From NCBI GenBank assembly GCA_902462035.1, contig CABQAC010000063.1, forward strand, positions 1 through 9,452: 9,452 nucleotides of DNA. The letters run 5' to 3'. Below, piece by piece: positions 1 through 5,602 of this stretch. The notes under the pieces are model-generated. The model was given only the letters and a program-made list of their open reading frames with translations. It made no database searches and had not been told where the DNA came from. This DNA is from an uncultured Eubacteriales bacterium. GTDB lineage: Bacteria > Bacillota > Clostridia > Oscillospirales > Acutalibacteraceae. The position numbers and the translations under genes are program-made. Every line of letters starts with the position of its first letter. The first letter of the stretch is position 1.

Positions 1-1
1 C

Positions 2-136
2 TTGTGCGGCGAGCGGGCGTACGCCAGGCTTGCCCAGCGGGAGGGGAATTCCACCTACCGGAACCGGATATTAGACGAGATTTTCCACTTGACCGGGGAA
101 CAACTGGAAAGCGGTGCAAAATATGAAGTGCGATAA
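2..136 (+). CDS. thiM: Hydroxyethylthiazole kinase ThiM, C-terminal fragment
   Basis: Only the last 44 codons are in the window. The open frame enters from the left edge and stops at TAA 134-136. The tail reads GERAYARLAQ, then GNSTYRNRILDEIFHLTGEQ and ends LESGAKYEVR. This matches the end of ThiM proteins, where a G-x-G/S-[ST]-[FY] stretch leads into a helix of the form LLDALYxLTxEDL. ThiM phosphorylates the thiazole alcohol (hydroxyethylthiazole) with ATP, giving the thiazole phosphate used by ThiE. The catalytic part lies upstream and cannot be judged. The frame overlaps the thiE start by 14 bases, which fits the usual thiM-thiE order and suggests translational coupling. The assignment rests on the tail motif plus context; a whole-gene view could change it, but a ThiM identity next to thiE is the most economical reading. 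Confidence 0.8.
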   Translation: MCGERAYARLAQREGNSTYRNRILDEIFHLTGEQLESGAKYEVR

Positions 137-764
137 AAAAAACATGCTGCTGTACGCCGTCACCGACCGCTCCTGGGTGGGGGACGGTACCCTGTACGCA
201 CAGGTGGAACAGGCGCTGCGGGGTGGCGCGACCTGTATCCAGCTGCGGGAAAAGGAACTGGAAAAGACCGCGTTTTTACAGGAAGCCTTGCAGATGAAAC
301 AGCTGTGCCGGTCTTACCGGGTGCCTTTCCTCATCAACGATAACGTGGAGGTCGCCCTGCGGTGCGGCGCCGACGGCGTGCATGTGGGCCAGCACGACGG
401 GGACGCCCGGGATGTGCGCGCCCTGGTGGGGGAGAACATGATCCTGGGCGTATCGGCCCAGACCGTGGAACAGGCGGTGATTGCCGAGCGGGCCGGCGCG
501 GATTACCTGGGTGTTGGGGCGGTATTTTCCACCACAACCAAGCTGGACGCGGACACGGTGGCGCTGGATACCCTGCGGGAGATCTGCCGGGCTGTTTCCA
601 TCCCGGTGGTGGCAATCGGCGGTATTTACAAGCATAACATCATGGAACTGGCGGGAACGGGCGTTGCCGGCGTGGCGCTGGTTTCGGCCATCTTTGCAAG
701 CAAAGAGATCGAAGAAACGTGCAGGGCGCTGCGTTCGCTTTCCGAAAGGATGGTGGCTGTATGA
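123..764 (+). CDS. thiE: Thiamine-phosphate synthase ThiE
   Basis: ThiE joins hydroxymethylpyrimidine diphosphate and thiazole phosphate to make thiamine monophosphate, releasing pyrophosphate, in the cytoplasm. The 213-residue product has the standard TIM-barrel length and all family landmarks: YAVTDR 11-16, QLREK 40-44, INDN 71-74 (Mg-diphosphate site), GVHVGQ 85-90 followed by HD, GVS 109-111, YLGVGAVFSTTTK 128-140 (thiazole phosphate loop, usually G-x-hF-x-T-x-TK), VAIGGI 163-168 and VSAI 187-190. I chose ATG 123 because the protein then begins MKCDKKNMLLYAVTDR, a start seen in clostridial ThiE proteins, and GGAAAG at 106-111 can serve as a weak ribosome site. An in-frame GTG at 114 would add only three residues, and ATG 144 lacks a ribosome site. 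The gene overlaps thiM by 14 bases, and its TGA overlaps the next ATG by 4, so it sits inside one operon. Confidence 0.95.
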   Translation: MKCDKKNMLLYAVTDRSWVGDGTLYAQVEQALRGGATCIQLREKELEKTAFLQEALQMKQLCRSYRVPFLINDNVEVALRCGADGVHVGQHDGDARDVRALVGENMILGVSAQTVEQAVIAERAGADYLGVGAVFSTTTKLDADTVALDTLREICRAVSIPVVAIGGIYKHNIMELAGTGVAGVALVSAIFASKEIEETCRALRSLSERMVAV

Positions 765-1408
765 GAATCGACGGCGCGATTTTTGACCTGGACGGCACGC
801 TTCTGGATTCGATGTTTATCTGGGACACCATTGGCGAGGAATACCTGCGCAGCCGCGGGATGGAACCCCGCGAGGATTTGAAGGAAACCTTTAAAAACAT
901 GAGCATCCAGCAGGCAGCGCGTTATTACCAGACCGAATACGGCCTGGCTGGCAGCGAAGCGGAAATTATCGGCGGCATCAACCGAATGATCGCCAGGTAT
1001 TACGTCGAGGAGGTCCAGCCCAAACAGGGGGCGGCGCGCTTCCTTTATGACCTGAAAAGACGCGGCGTGGCCATGTGCGTGGCAACGGCCACCGACCGTT
1101 ATCTGGTGGAGGCCGCGCTGAAAAGGACCGGGCTGGACGTCTATTTTCAAAAAATCTTTACCTGTACCGAGATTGGGCACGGTAAAGACGAGCCGGATAT
1201 TTTCGACAGCGCCCTGGCCCTGCTGGGTACGAAAAAGGAAAACACCTGGGTGTTCGAGGACGCGTTATACGCGATACGCACGGCAAAGGCGGCGGGATTT
1301 CCCGTGGCGGCGGTGTTCGACCGGTTCGAGCGCAATCCCGTCGCCGTGCGCCAAACGGCGGACCTCTATTTGGAACGGTATGGGGAAATGAGGGATTATT
1401 TTGATTAA
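761..1408 (+). CDS. HAD-superfamily phosphatase (subfamily IA), embedded in thi operon
   Basis: This 215-residue protein has all four haloacid dehalogenase motifs. Motif I is FDLDGTLLDS 8-17, with nucleophile Asp9 and acid/base Asp11. Motif II is VATAT 107-111. The motif III Lys is K142 in GKDEPDIF, and the acidic motif IV is WVFEDALYAIRTAKAAG 163-179. The helical cap between residues about 15 and 90 marks the beta-phosphoglucomutase/phosphatase-like class, so a small phosphorylated metabolite is the likely substrate. ATG 761 overlaps the thiE stop (ATGA) and has GAAAGGA at 744-750; the longer in-frame GTG at 719 lies inside thiE and is not needed. The gene also overlaps thiD by 8 bases. This tight placement suggests a role in thiamine metabolism. 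Thiamine monophosphate phosphatase is an attractive guess, as is removal of damaged or surplus HMP/thiazole phosphates. The family is certain; the substrate is inference. Confidence 0.9.
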   Translation: MRIDGAIFDLDGTLLDSMFIWDTIGEEYLRSRGMEPREDLKETFKNMSIQQAARYYQTEYGLAGSEAEIIGGINRMIARYYVEEVQPKQGAARFLYDLKRRGVAMCVATATDRYLVEAALKRTGLDVYFQKIFTCTEIGHGKDEPDIFDSALALLGTKKENTWVFEDALYAIRTAKAAGFPVAAVFDRFERNPVAVRQTADLYLERYGEMRDYFD

Positions 1409-2204
1409 GAAGGTACTGACCATTGCGGGTTCCGATTGCAGCGGCGGCGCGGGCATTCAGGCGGATATCAAAACCATTACGGCCCACCACATGTACGCAA
1501 TGAGCGCCATTACGGCTTTGACGGCGCAGAATACCACCGGGGTATACGGCATCCTGGACGCGGCGCCGGAATTTGTGGGGCAGCAGCTGGATTGCGTTTT
1601 CAACGATATTTTTCCCGACGCGGTAAAAATCGGCATGGTATCCAACGCGGCGATCATCGAAGTAATTGCGGACAAGCTGGCCTATTACAAGGCGAAGAAT
1701 ATCGTGGTGGATCCGGTGATGGTTTCCACCAGCGGGTGTAAGCTGCTGTCCGATCAGGCGCGGGAGACGCTGATAAGCCGTCTTTTGCCGCTGGGCACGG
1801 TTATCACCCCAAATTTGCCGGAGGCTGAGGTGCTGTGCGGGTTTTCTATTGACGGCGAAGACGGTATGGTACACGCGGCACAAAAGATTGCCGAACGGTT
1901 TGACGGCGCGATTTTAATCAAGGGAGGCCACCTGGCGCAGGAAGCCGCTGATTTGCTTTATACCAAGGGGACGGCGCGCTGGTTCCGCGCGGAACGGGTG
2001 AATAACCCCAACACCCACGGCACCGGCTGTACCCTTTCGTCGGCTATCGCGTGCAACCTTGCCGCGGGGGAACCGCTCGAGGATAGTGTCCGGCGGGCAA
2101 AAGCGTACCTGACAGGGGCGCTGAAGGCCATGCTGAACCTGGGGGCAGGCGCCGGGCCTTTGGACCACGCCTATGCGGTTGCGGGGTTTGGATTTACAGA
2201 CTGA
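1401..2204 (+). CDS. thiD: Hydroxymethylpyrimidine/phosphomethylpyrimidine kinase ThiD
   Basis: ThiD phosphorylates hydroxymethylpyrimidine twice, giving the diphosphate that ThiE uses. The 267-residue length is normal for the ribokinase-fold family. Visible motifs are the substrate-binding N terminus LTIAGSDCSGGAGIQADIK 6-24, Gln44 in TAQNTTGV, VKIGMV 75-80, VDPVMVSTSG 103-112, TPNLPEAE 136-143, LIKGGH 172-177, and the anion-hole/catalytic stretch NTHGTGCTLSSAIA 204-217 with the conserved Cys210. The start is TTG 1401: it gives the canonical MIKKVLTIAGSD beginning and has TGAGGGA at 1389-1395 as a ribosome site, and no ATG exists before the first conserved motif. The start overlaps the HAD gene by 8 bases, so translation is probably coupled and a weak start is tolerable. 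It is the last gene of the operon and is followed by a terminator. Pyridoxal kinase-type activity is possible in this family, but context favours ThiD. Confidence 0.95.
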   Translation: MIKKVLTIAGSDCSGGAGIQADIKTITAHHMYAMSAITALTAQNTTGVYGILDAAPEFVGQQLDCVFNDIFPDAVKIGMVSNAAIIEVIADKLAYYKAKNIVVDPVMVSTSGCKLLSDQARETLISRLLPLGTVITPNLPEAEVLCGFSIDGEDGMVHAAQKIAERFDGAILIKGGHLAQEAADLLYTKGTARWFRAERVNNPNTHGTGCTLSSAIACNLAAGEPLEDSVRRAKAYLTGALKAMLNLGAGAGPLDHAYAVAGFGFTD

Positions 2205-2216
2205 CCCTTGAAGCGG

Positions 2217-2244
2217 AAATCCCCGGTCTTTCCGGGGATTTTTT
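2217..2244 (+). terminator. Rho-independent terminator of the thi operon
   Basis: AAATCCCCGG at 2217-2226 pairs perfectly with CCGGGGATTT at 2232-2241 around the 5-base loop TCTTT. The 3' arm runs into a tract of six T residues (2239-2244). It starts 12 bases after the thiD stop, so it ends the thiM-thiE-HAD-thiD message and separates it from the mutarotase gene. Confidence 0.9.
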
Positions 2245-2265
2245 AAGCGCCGCATCGTTTGCGGG

Positions 2266-2295
2266 TTGCGCTGCCGCCGCGGCAGGGGGTATGAT
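2266..2295 (+). promoter_or_regulatory. Probable sigma-A promoter of the mutarotase gene
   Basis: A good -10 box TATGAT lies at 2290-2295. A weak -35 box TTGCGC lies at 2266-2271, with an 18-bp spacer. Transcription would start near 2302, leaving about 33 bases of leader before ATG 2335. The position between a strong upstream terminator and an isolated gene means some promoter must be here. The spacer holds the GC-rich self-complementary stretch GCCGCCGCGGC, which may matter for regulation but could be chance. Confidence 0.5.
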
Positions 2296-2334
2296 AGAAA
2301 AAACGGCGTTAACCGAGCGGAAGGGGATGGAAGA

Positions 2335-2652
2335 ATGGAACGGTATACTTGGACCGCTAAAGTACGGGACGGCATGCTTGAAGAGTATGCCCGCAGGCAT
2401 GCGGAGATATGGCCGGAATTGGTGGAGGTGCTTCGGCAGGCTGGAATCCGCAATTATACCATCTGGAACACCGGAAGCACATTGTTTGGATATTACGAGT
2501 GCGAAAAAGGCGCGGATTACGCGGCGCGGGTACAAGCGGAAAGCCCGGTGGTCGACCGGTGGAACGCGTATATGAAGGATGTTATGGTGATGGAAATGGA
2601 CCCCGAAACCGGCGCGCAGCCCAGAATGACCCAGGTGTTTCTTATGGAATGA
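2335..2652 (+). CDS. L-rhamnose mutarotase-like protein (RhaM/YiiL family)
   Basis: This 105-residue protein matches the RhaM family in length and throughout its sequence. It has EEYARRHAEIWPELVEVL at 16-33, with the Tyr18 and His22 active-site positions of Escherichia coli RhaM in the same register, then NYTIWNTGSTLFGYYE 44-59, VVDRWNAYMKDVM 71-83 and the closing MTQVFLM. RhaM dimers interconvert alpha and beta anomers of L-rhamnose. One clear difference is that the usual paired tryptophans (RWW) read RW-N here (Arg74, Trp75, Asn76), so the preferred sugar may differ (fucose or another deoxyhexose). ATG 2335 is chosen because AAGGGG at 2321-2326 sits 8 bases upstream and the family begins here. 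An in-frame GTG at 2266 would add 23 low-quality residues. No rhamnose isomerase, kinase or aldolase is next to it; it stands alone between two terminators. Confidence 0.85.
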   Translation: MERYTWTAKVRDGMLEEYARRHAEIWPELVEVLRQAGIRNYTIWNTGSTLFGYYECEKGADYAARVQAESPVVDRWNAYMKDVMVMEMDPETGAQPRMTQVFLME

Positions 2653-2665
2653 CCGGCACAACCAT

Positions 2666-2715
2666 AAAAAACCCGCCCGGCAAAGCAATCTCTGCTTTGC
2701 CGTGCGGGTTTTTTT
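2666..2715. terminator. Bidirectional terminator between convergent operons
   Basis: A very strong hairpin: AAAAAACCCGC at 2666-2676, then CCGGCAAAGCA to 2687, pairs with TGCTTTGCCG from 2693 and GCGGGTTTTTT to 2714. It forms about 21 base pairs with one mismatch (C2677/T2703) and a 5-base loop. The A-run on one side and T-run on the other let it end transcripts from both directions: the mutarotase gene on the plus strand and the kinase/regulator operon on the minus strand. The regulator's stop codon (2714-2716) touches the T-run. Confidence 0.92.
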
Positions 2716-3340
2716 ATAAGCCTTGGTGCTGGTAATAAAACACGGCAAGCTGTGTCCGGTCCCGAAGGGAGAGCTTGTCGAGAATCACGCTGAGATAATT
2801 GCGGACCGTGCCCTCGCTTAAAAAAAGGGTCTCGGCAATTTCGCGGTTGCTCAGCCCTTTTGCCACCAGTTCGACGACCTCCATCTCCCGTTCGTTTAAA
2901 TCAAACGTCCCGGGCTCCAGTTTGGAACGGACGGAAAGCAGGCTGGGTAGTTTGACCACCACTTCGCCGCCGAACACGCTTTGGCCGGACAGTACCGCCC
3001 GCAGGGCCGGGGCTACGGTCTCTACCTCCTGTTTGATCAGGTATCCCTTGGCGCCGATTTGCAACGCGCGCTTAATATACGCGTCGTCCGAAAAGGTGGT
3101 CAGATAAAGGATGCGAAGCGCCGGGTACTGCGCCAAAAGCTGTTCTCCGGCGTCCAGCCCGCTGAAAGCGCCCATCTGGATATCCATCAGCAGAATATCG
3201 GGAAGCTGCTGACTACAAAGGGCGATGGCGTCTTCCCCGCTGGCGCCGGTGGCGGTTACCTCGATGTCCGGTTCCGCCTGCAGAATGGTTTTCAGCGAGG
3301 CGCAGACAAACGGATCGTCGTCAATAATGATAATTTTCAT
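2714..3340 (-). CDS. NarL/LuxR-family response regulator
   Basis: This 208-residue DNA-binding regulator has two standard parts. The receiver domain (about 1-118) carries the acidic pocket IIIIDDD 3-9, phospho-acceptor Asp53 in LLMDIQM, the switch Thr81/Thr82 in YLTTFSDDAY and Lys103 in GYLIKQE. The C-terminal LuxR-type helix-turn-helix is at 148-205, with LNEREMEVVELVAKGLSNRE, IAETLFLSEGTVRNYLS and LRDRTQLA. It should be phosphorylated by the kinase encoded immediately upstream and then bind palindromic DNA as a dimer. The ATG at 3340 overlaps the kinase stop (ATGA), with AAGGAAAGGGG just before it; a longer reading from 3394 lies inside the kinase gene and is rejected. The partner ABC operon diverges from the same intergenic region, where paired palindromes form candidate binding sites. 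The overall type resembles DesR, LiaR and LnrK; which of these is closest cannot be settled by eye. Confidence 0.95.
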   Translation of the reverse strand: MKIIIIDDDPFVCASLKTILQAEPDIEVTATGASGEDAIALCSQQLPDILLMDIQMGAFSGLDAGEQLLAQYPALRILYLTTFSDDAYIKRALQIGAKGYLIKQEVETVAPALRAVLSGQSVFGGEVVVKLPSLLSVRSKLEPGTFDLNEREMEVVELVAKGLSNREIAETLFLSEGTVRNYLSVILDKLSLRDRTQLAVFYYQHQGL

Positions 3341-4410
3341 ACCGGTCCCCTTTCCTTGGGAATGGAAATAAATATGGAATAGCCATGGTCCCATCCGGCC
3401 CGGAACACGCCGTGAAAACTTTCCACCCGGTCGCGCATGTTTTGCAGCCCGATGCCGCCTGCCGCCATGGCAGGGGGGCGGGTGCCGTTGTCCTTTACGG
3501 TCAGCTGATACAGCGCCGGGTGTTCCACCAGCGAGACCGACGCTTGGGTGGCGTCGCTATGCTTGGCGATGTTGGAAAGGGATTCCCGCACGATGGAAAG
3601 AATGGCATACCGCAGTTCTTTGGGCAGTACCCCCGCGTCGTAAGTCAGACGCACGGGGCAAAAGCGGAACCCGCCCAGCAGCGCTTCCAGCTGCAGCCGC
3701 AGGTCAACCGATTCCTCGTGTAAACCGTGGACGCTGGCGCGCACGGCGTTCATGGCGCCGGACAGCGTCTCTTTAATCGAACGGAGCTGCTCTTCCACTG
3801 GTGCCTCTTTTCGGAACGCCACCTGCATGGCGCTGACCTGCAACAGCGACCGGGTGAGCAAATGCCCCACATTGTCGTGGATTTCCCTGGCGATGCGGTT
3901 GCGTTCCGCCAGGGTGGCCAGACGGACTTCGTAGTCCTGCTTTTCCATCAGTTCCCTGTTTTTGCGCTCCAGACGGATGGCCAGTTCTTTGCTGTTATCC
4001 TCCAGCGCACGGTATTTTTGCTGAACCTTTTGATTGGCGTCCGTCCGGTAATACAGCAGCCAGGCAGCCAGCGAAAGGAGAAGCGCGGCCGCCGAAGAGA
4101 GGGGGGACAGGGTGATCAAATGCAGAATAACCGGCAGGATAAAACAGACCCGCACCGGCCACCATTTTTGGGCCGCGCAGTCATAGGCGACTAGGGGCAG
4201 GCAGGTGACGAAGGACGGCTGCCACAGGCACAGCGCCACATAAGCCGCCGCCAGCCAGGGCGCGGGCTTTTCGCCCTCCCAATAGCTGCAAAGGGCCGAT
4301 ACCGCCACGGCGGTCAGCAGAGAAATAACCGTTAACGCCGAAATCTGCGTGCCCAAAAGACTAAGGGAGCACAGGGCAAGCAGCAACAATTTATCGATGA
4401 GGCTTTGCAT
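3337..4410 (-). CDS. Membrane sensor histidine kinase, DesK/HisKA_3 class
   Basis: This 357-residue sensor kinase begins with about five hydrophobic segments between residues 5 and 121 and almost no extracellular loop, the layout of intramembrane-sensing kinases. A charged coiled-coil linker (about 124-170) leads to the HisKA_3 dimerisation domain ERNRIAREIHDNVGHLLTRS 169-188, with phosphorylated His178. The ATP-binding domain follows, with the N box RESLSNIAKHS 275-285 (Asn280), VKDNGT 305-310 and GGIGLQNMRDRVESFHG 318-334. I start at ATG 4410 because GGAAGGGGG lies a few bases upstream and the hydrophobic N terminus begins at once; a TTG at 4482 would add a 24-residue Arg/Gly-rich tail with no support. 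It overlaps the regulator gene by 4 bases. With the divergent ABC exporter it probably senses a membrane-active compound or lipid change. The LnrJ comparison is inference from layout. Confidence 0.93.
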   Translation of the reverse strand: MQSLIDKLLLLALCSLSLLGTQISALTVISLLTAVAVSALCSYWEGEKPAPWLAAAYVALCLWQPSFVTCLPLVAYDCAAQKWWPVRVCFILPVILHLITLSPLSSAAALLLSLAAWLLYYRTDANQKVQQKYRALEDNSKELAIRLERKNRELMEKQDYEVRLATLAERNRIAREIHDNVGHLLTRSLLQVSAMQVAFRKEAPVEEQLRSIKETLSGAMNAVRASVHGLHEESVDLRLQLEALLGGFRFCPVRLTYDAGVLPKELRYAILSIVRESLSNIAKHSDATQASVSLVEHPALYQLTVKDNGTRPPAMAAGGIGLQNMRDRVESFHGVFRAGWDHGYSIFISIPKERGPV

Positions 4411-4441
4411 GCCGTTCCCCCTTCCGGATTTGCCGCGCCCG

Positions 4442-4474
4442 CTTACCCCCTGTGCCCAAATCGGGCGGGGTAAG
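4442..4474 (-). other. Long hairpin in the kinase mRNA leader
   Basis: CTTACCCC at 4442-4449 and GGGGTAAG at 4467-4474 are exact reverse complements. Inside them GCCC 4454-4457 pairs with GGGC 4463-4466, leaving a 5-base loop and a single 4-base bulge, for 12 pairs in all. On the minus strand it falls in the inferred 5' leader of the kinase-regulator message, about 30 bases before the start codon. It has no downstream T-run on that strand, so it is not an ordinary terminator. It may affect translation or stability, or be incidental. Confidence 0.45.
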
Positions 4475-4518
4475 GCCCGCAAAAAAATTCTTTGGAACCA
4501 GAGCCTTGCTTTGATTCC

Positions 4519-4548
4519 ATTGTACCACAGCGCCCGTCATCCTTACAA
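4519..4548 (-). promoter_or_regulatory. Probable promoter of the kinase-regulator operon
   Basis: Read on the minus strand, TTGTAA (4543-4548) serves as -35 and TACAAT (4519-4524, five of six consensus bases) as -10, with an 18-bp spacer. Transcription would start near 4512, giving a leader of about 100 bases before ATG 4410. It points away from the ABC exporter promoter and shares its upstream region with it. Confidence 0.6.
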
Positions 4549-4565
4549 GCTGGCGGCTGGGAATG

Positions 4566-4579
4566 ATGACATTTGTCAT
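4566..4579. promoter_or_regulatory. Palindrome ATGAC-N4-GTCAT, candidate response-regulator site 1
   Basis: ATGACATTTGTCAT is a perfect 6-2-6 inverted repeat (ATGACA/TGTCAT) in the divergent intergenic region. Its centre is about 67 bases upstream of the inferred ABC operon start and about 60 bases upstream of the inferred kinase operon start. It shares the pattern RTGAC-N4-GTCAY with a second copy at 4588. NarL-type regulators bind such two-fold sites as dimers; assignment to the adjacent regulator is inference. Confidence 0.6.
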
Positions 4580-4587
4580 ACCAGGCG

Positions 4588-4601
4588 GTGACGGTGGTCA
4601 C
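4588..4601. promoter_or_regulatory. Palindrome GTGAC-N4-GTCAC, candidate response-regulator site 2
   Basis: GTGACGGTGGTCAC is a 5-4-5 inverted repeat with the same pattern as site 1, starting 22 bp further on, close to two turns of the helix, so both face the same side of DNA. It ends just before the weak -35 region of the ABC promoter, with its centre near -45, where an activator would touch RNA polymerase. Confidence 0.58.
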
Positions 4602-4605
4602 TGGT

Positions 4606-4633
4606 TTGCCCGGGGCGGGAATGGTACGATAAT
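4606..4633 (+). promoter_or_regulatory. Probable activator-dependent promoter of the ABC exporter operon
   Basis: A -10 box GATAAT (five of six) lies at 4628-4633. The only -35 candidate at usable distance is the poor TTGCCC at 4606-4611 (16-bp spacer), so the promoter probably needs help. The two palindromes directly upstream fit activation by the response regulator. Transcription would start near 4640, about 20 bases before the ATG, with AGAGGGG (4647-4653) as ribosome site. Confidence 0.5.
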
Positions 4634-4660
4634 GGTATCCTAGAGCAGAGGGGCGATTTT

Positions 4661-5590
4661 ATGATACAAGTACAAAATTTGGTAAAACGATACGGCGAAC
4701 TGTTGGCGCTGGACCATTTTGACCTGGAGGTGCAGGACGGCGAAATTTTCGGCTTGCTAGGCCCCAATGGTTCCGGCAAGACGACAGCCATCAATTGCAT
4801 GCTTTCCCTATTAAAATACGATAAGGGGGAAATCCGCCTGTTTGGGGAGCCGATGTCGCCCCACCGGTACGATTTAAAGCGGCAAATCGGCGTGGTAATG
4901 CAGAATGTGGCGGTATTCAACGAGCTGACCGTGCAGGAAAACATCGATTACTTTTGCGGCCTTTATGTGCCGGAAAAAGAGAAGCGCTCGCCTTTGGTGG
5001 AGGAAGCTATCGCATTTACCGGTTTGACCGAGTTCCGGAAGTTCCTGCCCCGCAAGCTGAGCGGCGGACTGCTGCGGCGGTTGAATATCGCCTGCGGCAT
5101 TGCCCATAAGCCAAAGCTGATTTTTTTGGACGAACCCACCGTGGCGGTAGATCCCCAAAGCCGCAACAGCATTTTGGAGGGGATTAAAGCGCTCAACCGC
5201 CAGGGGGCGACAGTGGTGTATACTTCCCACTACATGGAGGAGATCGAACAGCTTTGTACCCGGATTATGATTATGGACCGGGGAAAGGCGGTGGCCACGG
5301 GAACCAAGGAGGAATTGAAAGCGATGATCCGCACCGGCGAAAAGCTGACGGTGGAACTTTTTGATCTGCCGCCGGATACGCTGGACGCCATTCGGGAACT
5401 GGAGGGAATTAGCCAGGCGTCCTACCAGAATGGCCGGCTTTGCGTCCGCTGCTCAGAGGGAGGCCACCGGCTGGTGGATGTGCTGGATCTGCTGCGCCAG
5501 CGCCATTTGTCCGTTGGGCGGGTATTTTCCGAACCGCCGACGCTAAACGACGTGTTTTTGGAAATTACAGGAAAACAATTACGGGATTAA
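4661..5590 (+). CDS. ABC exporter ATP-binding protein (LnrL/YfiL-like)
   Basis: The 309-residue ATPase energises the two permeases encoded just downstream. It has the Walker A motif GPNGSGKT 34-41, Gln81 of the Q-loop (VVMQN), the signature LSGGLLRRLNIA 133-144, the Walker B motif LIFLDEPT 153-160 and the switch His190 (TSHYME). After about residue 225 comes the C-terminal extension typical of ATPases of drug, lantibiotic and daunorubicin-type ABC-2 exporters, ending in the common PPTLNDVFLEITGKQLRD. The D-loop region reads TVAVDP, where relatives usually have a Gly in place of the Ala. ATG 4661 has AGAGGGG seven bases upstream. Twelve bases separate it from the first permease, so the three genes form one operon. 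With the divergent DesK/NarL system this copies the LnrJK-LnrLMN layout. The exported or extracted compound is unknown; a membrane-active antibiotic or lipid is the natural guess. Confidence 0.94.
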   Translation: MIQVQNLVKRYGELLALDHFDLEVQDGEIFGLLGPNGSGKTTAINCMLSLLKYDKGEIRLFGEPMSPHRYDLKRQIGVVMQNVAVFNELTVQENIDYFCGLYVPEKEKRSPLVEEAIAFTGLTEFRKFLPRKLSGGLLRRLNIACGIAHKPKLIFLDEPTVAVDPQSRNSILEGIKALNRQGATVVYTSHYMEEIEQLCTRIMIMDRGKAVATGTKEELKAMIRTGEKLTVELFDLPPDTLDAIRELEGISQASYQNGRLCVRCSEGGHRLVDVLDLLRQRHLSVGRVFSEPPTLNDVFLEITGKQLRD

Positions 5591-5602
5591 GGAGGGCGCG
5601 AT

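Noticed and set aside
1..122. Possible TPP riboswitch for the thi operon
   Set aside because: The left edge is already coding sequence of thiM; any riboswitch would lie upstream of the window and nothing resembling one is visible here.
1158..1883. A 241-codon minus-strand open frame opposite the HAD gene and thiD
   Set aside because: No domain can be seen, and both overlapped genes have intact catalytic motifs, so this is a shadow.
2266..2334. Upstream GTG extension of the mutarotase by 23 residues
   Set aside because: The extension is an Arg/Gly-rich stretch that covers the predicted promoter and has no ribosome site, whereas ATG 2335 does and matches the family start.
4411..4482. Longer kinase start at TTG 4482
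   Set aside because: It would add 24 Arg/Gly-rich residues and run through the leader hairpin; ATG 4410 has a strong ribosome site and leads straight into the first membrane segment.
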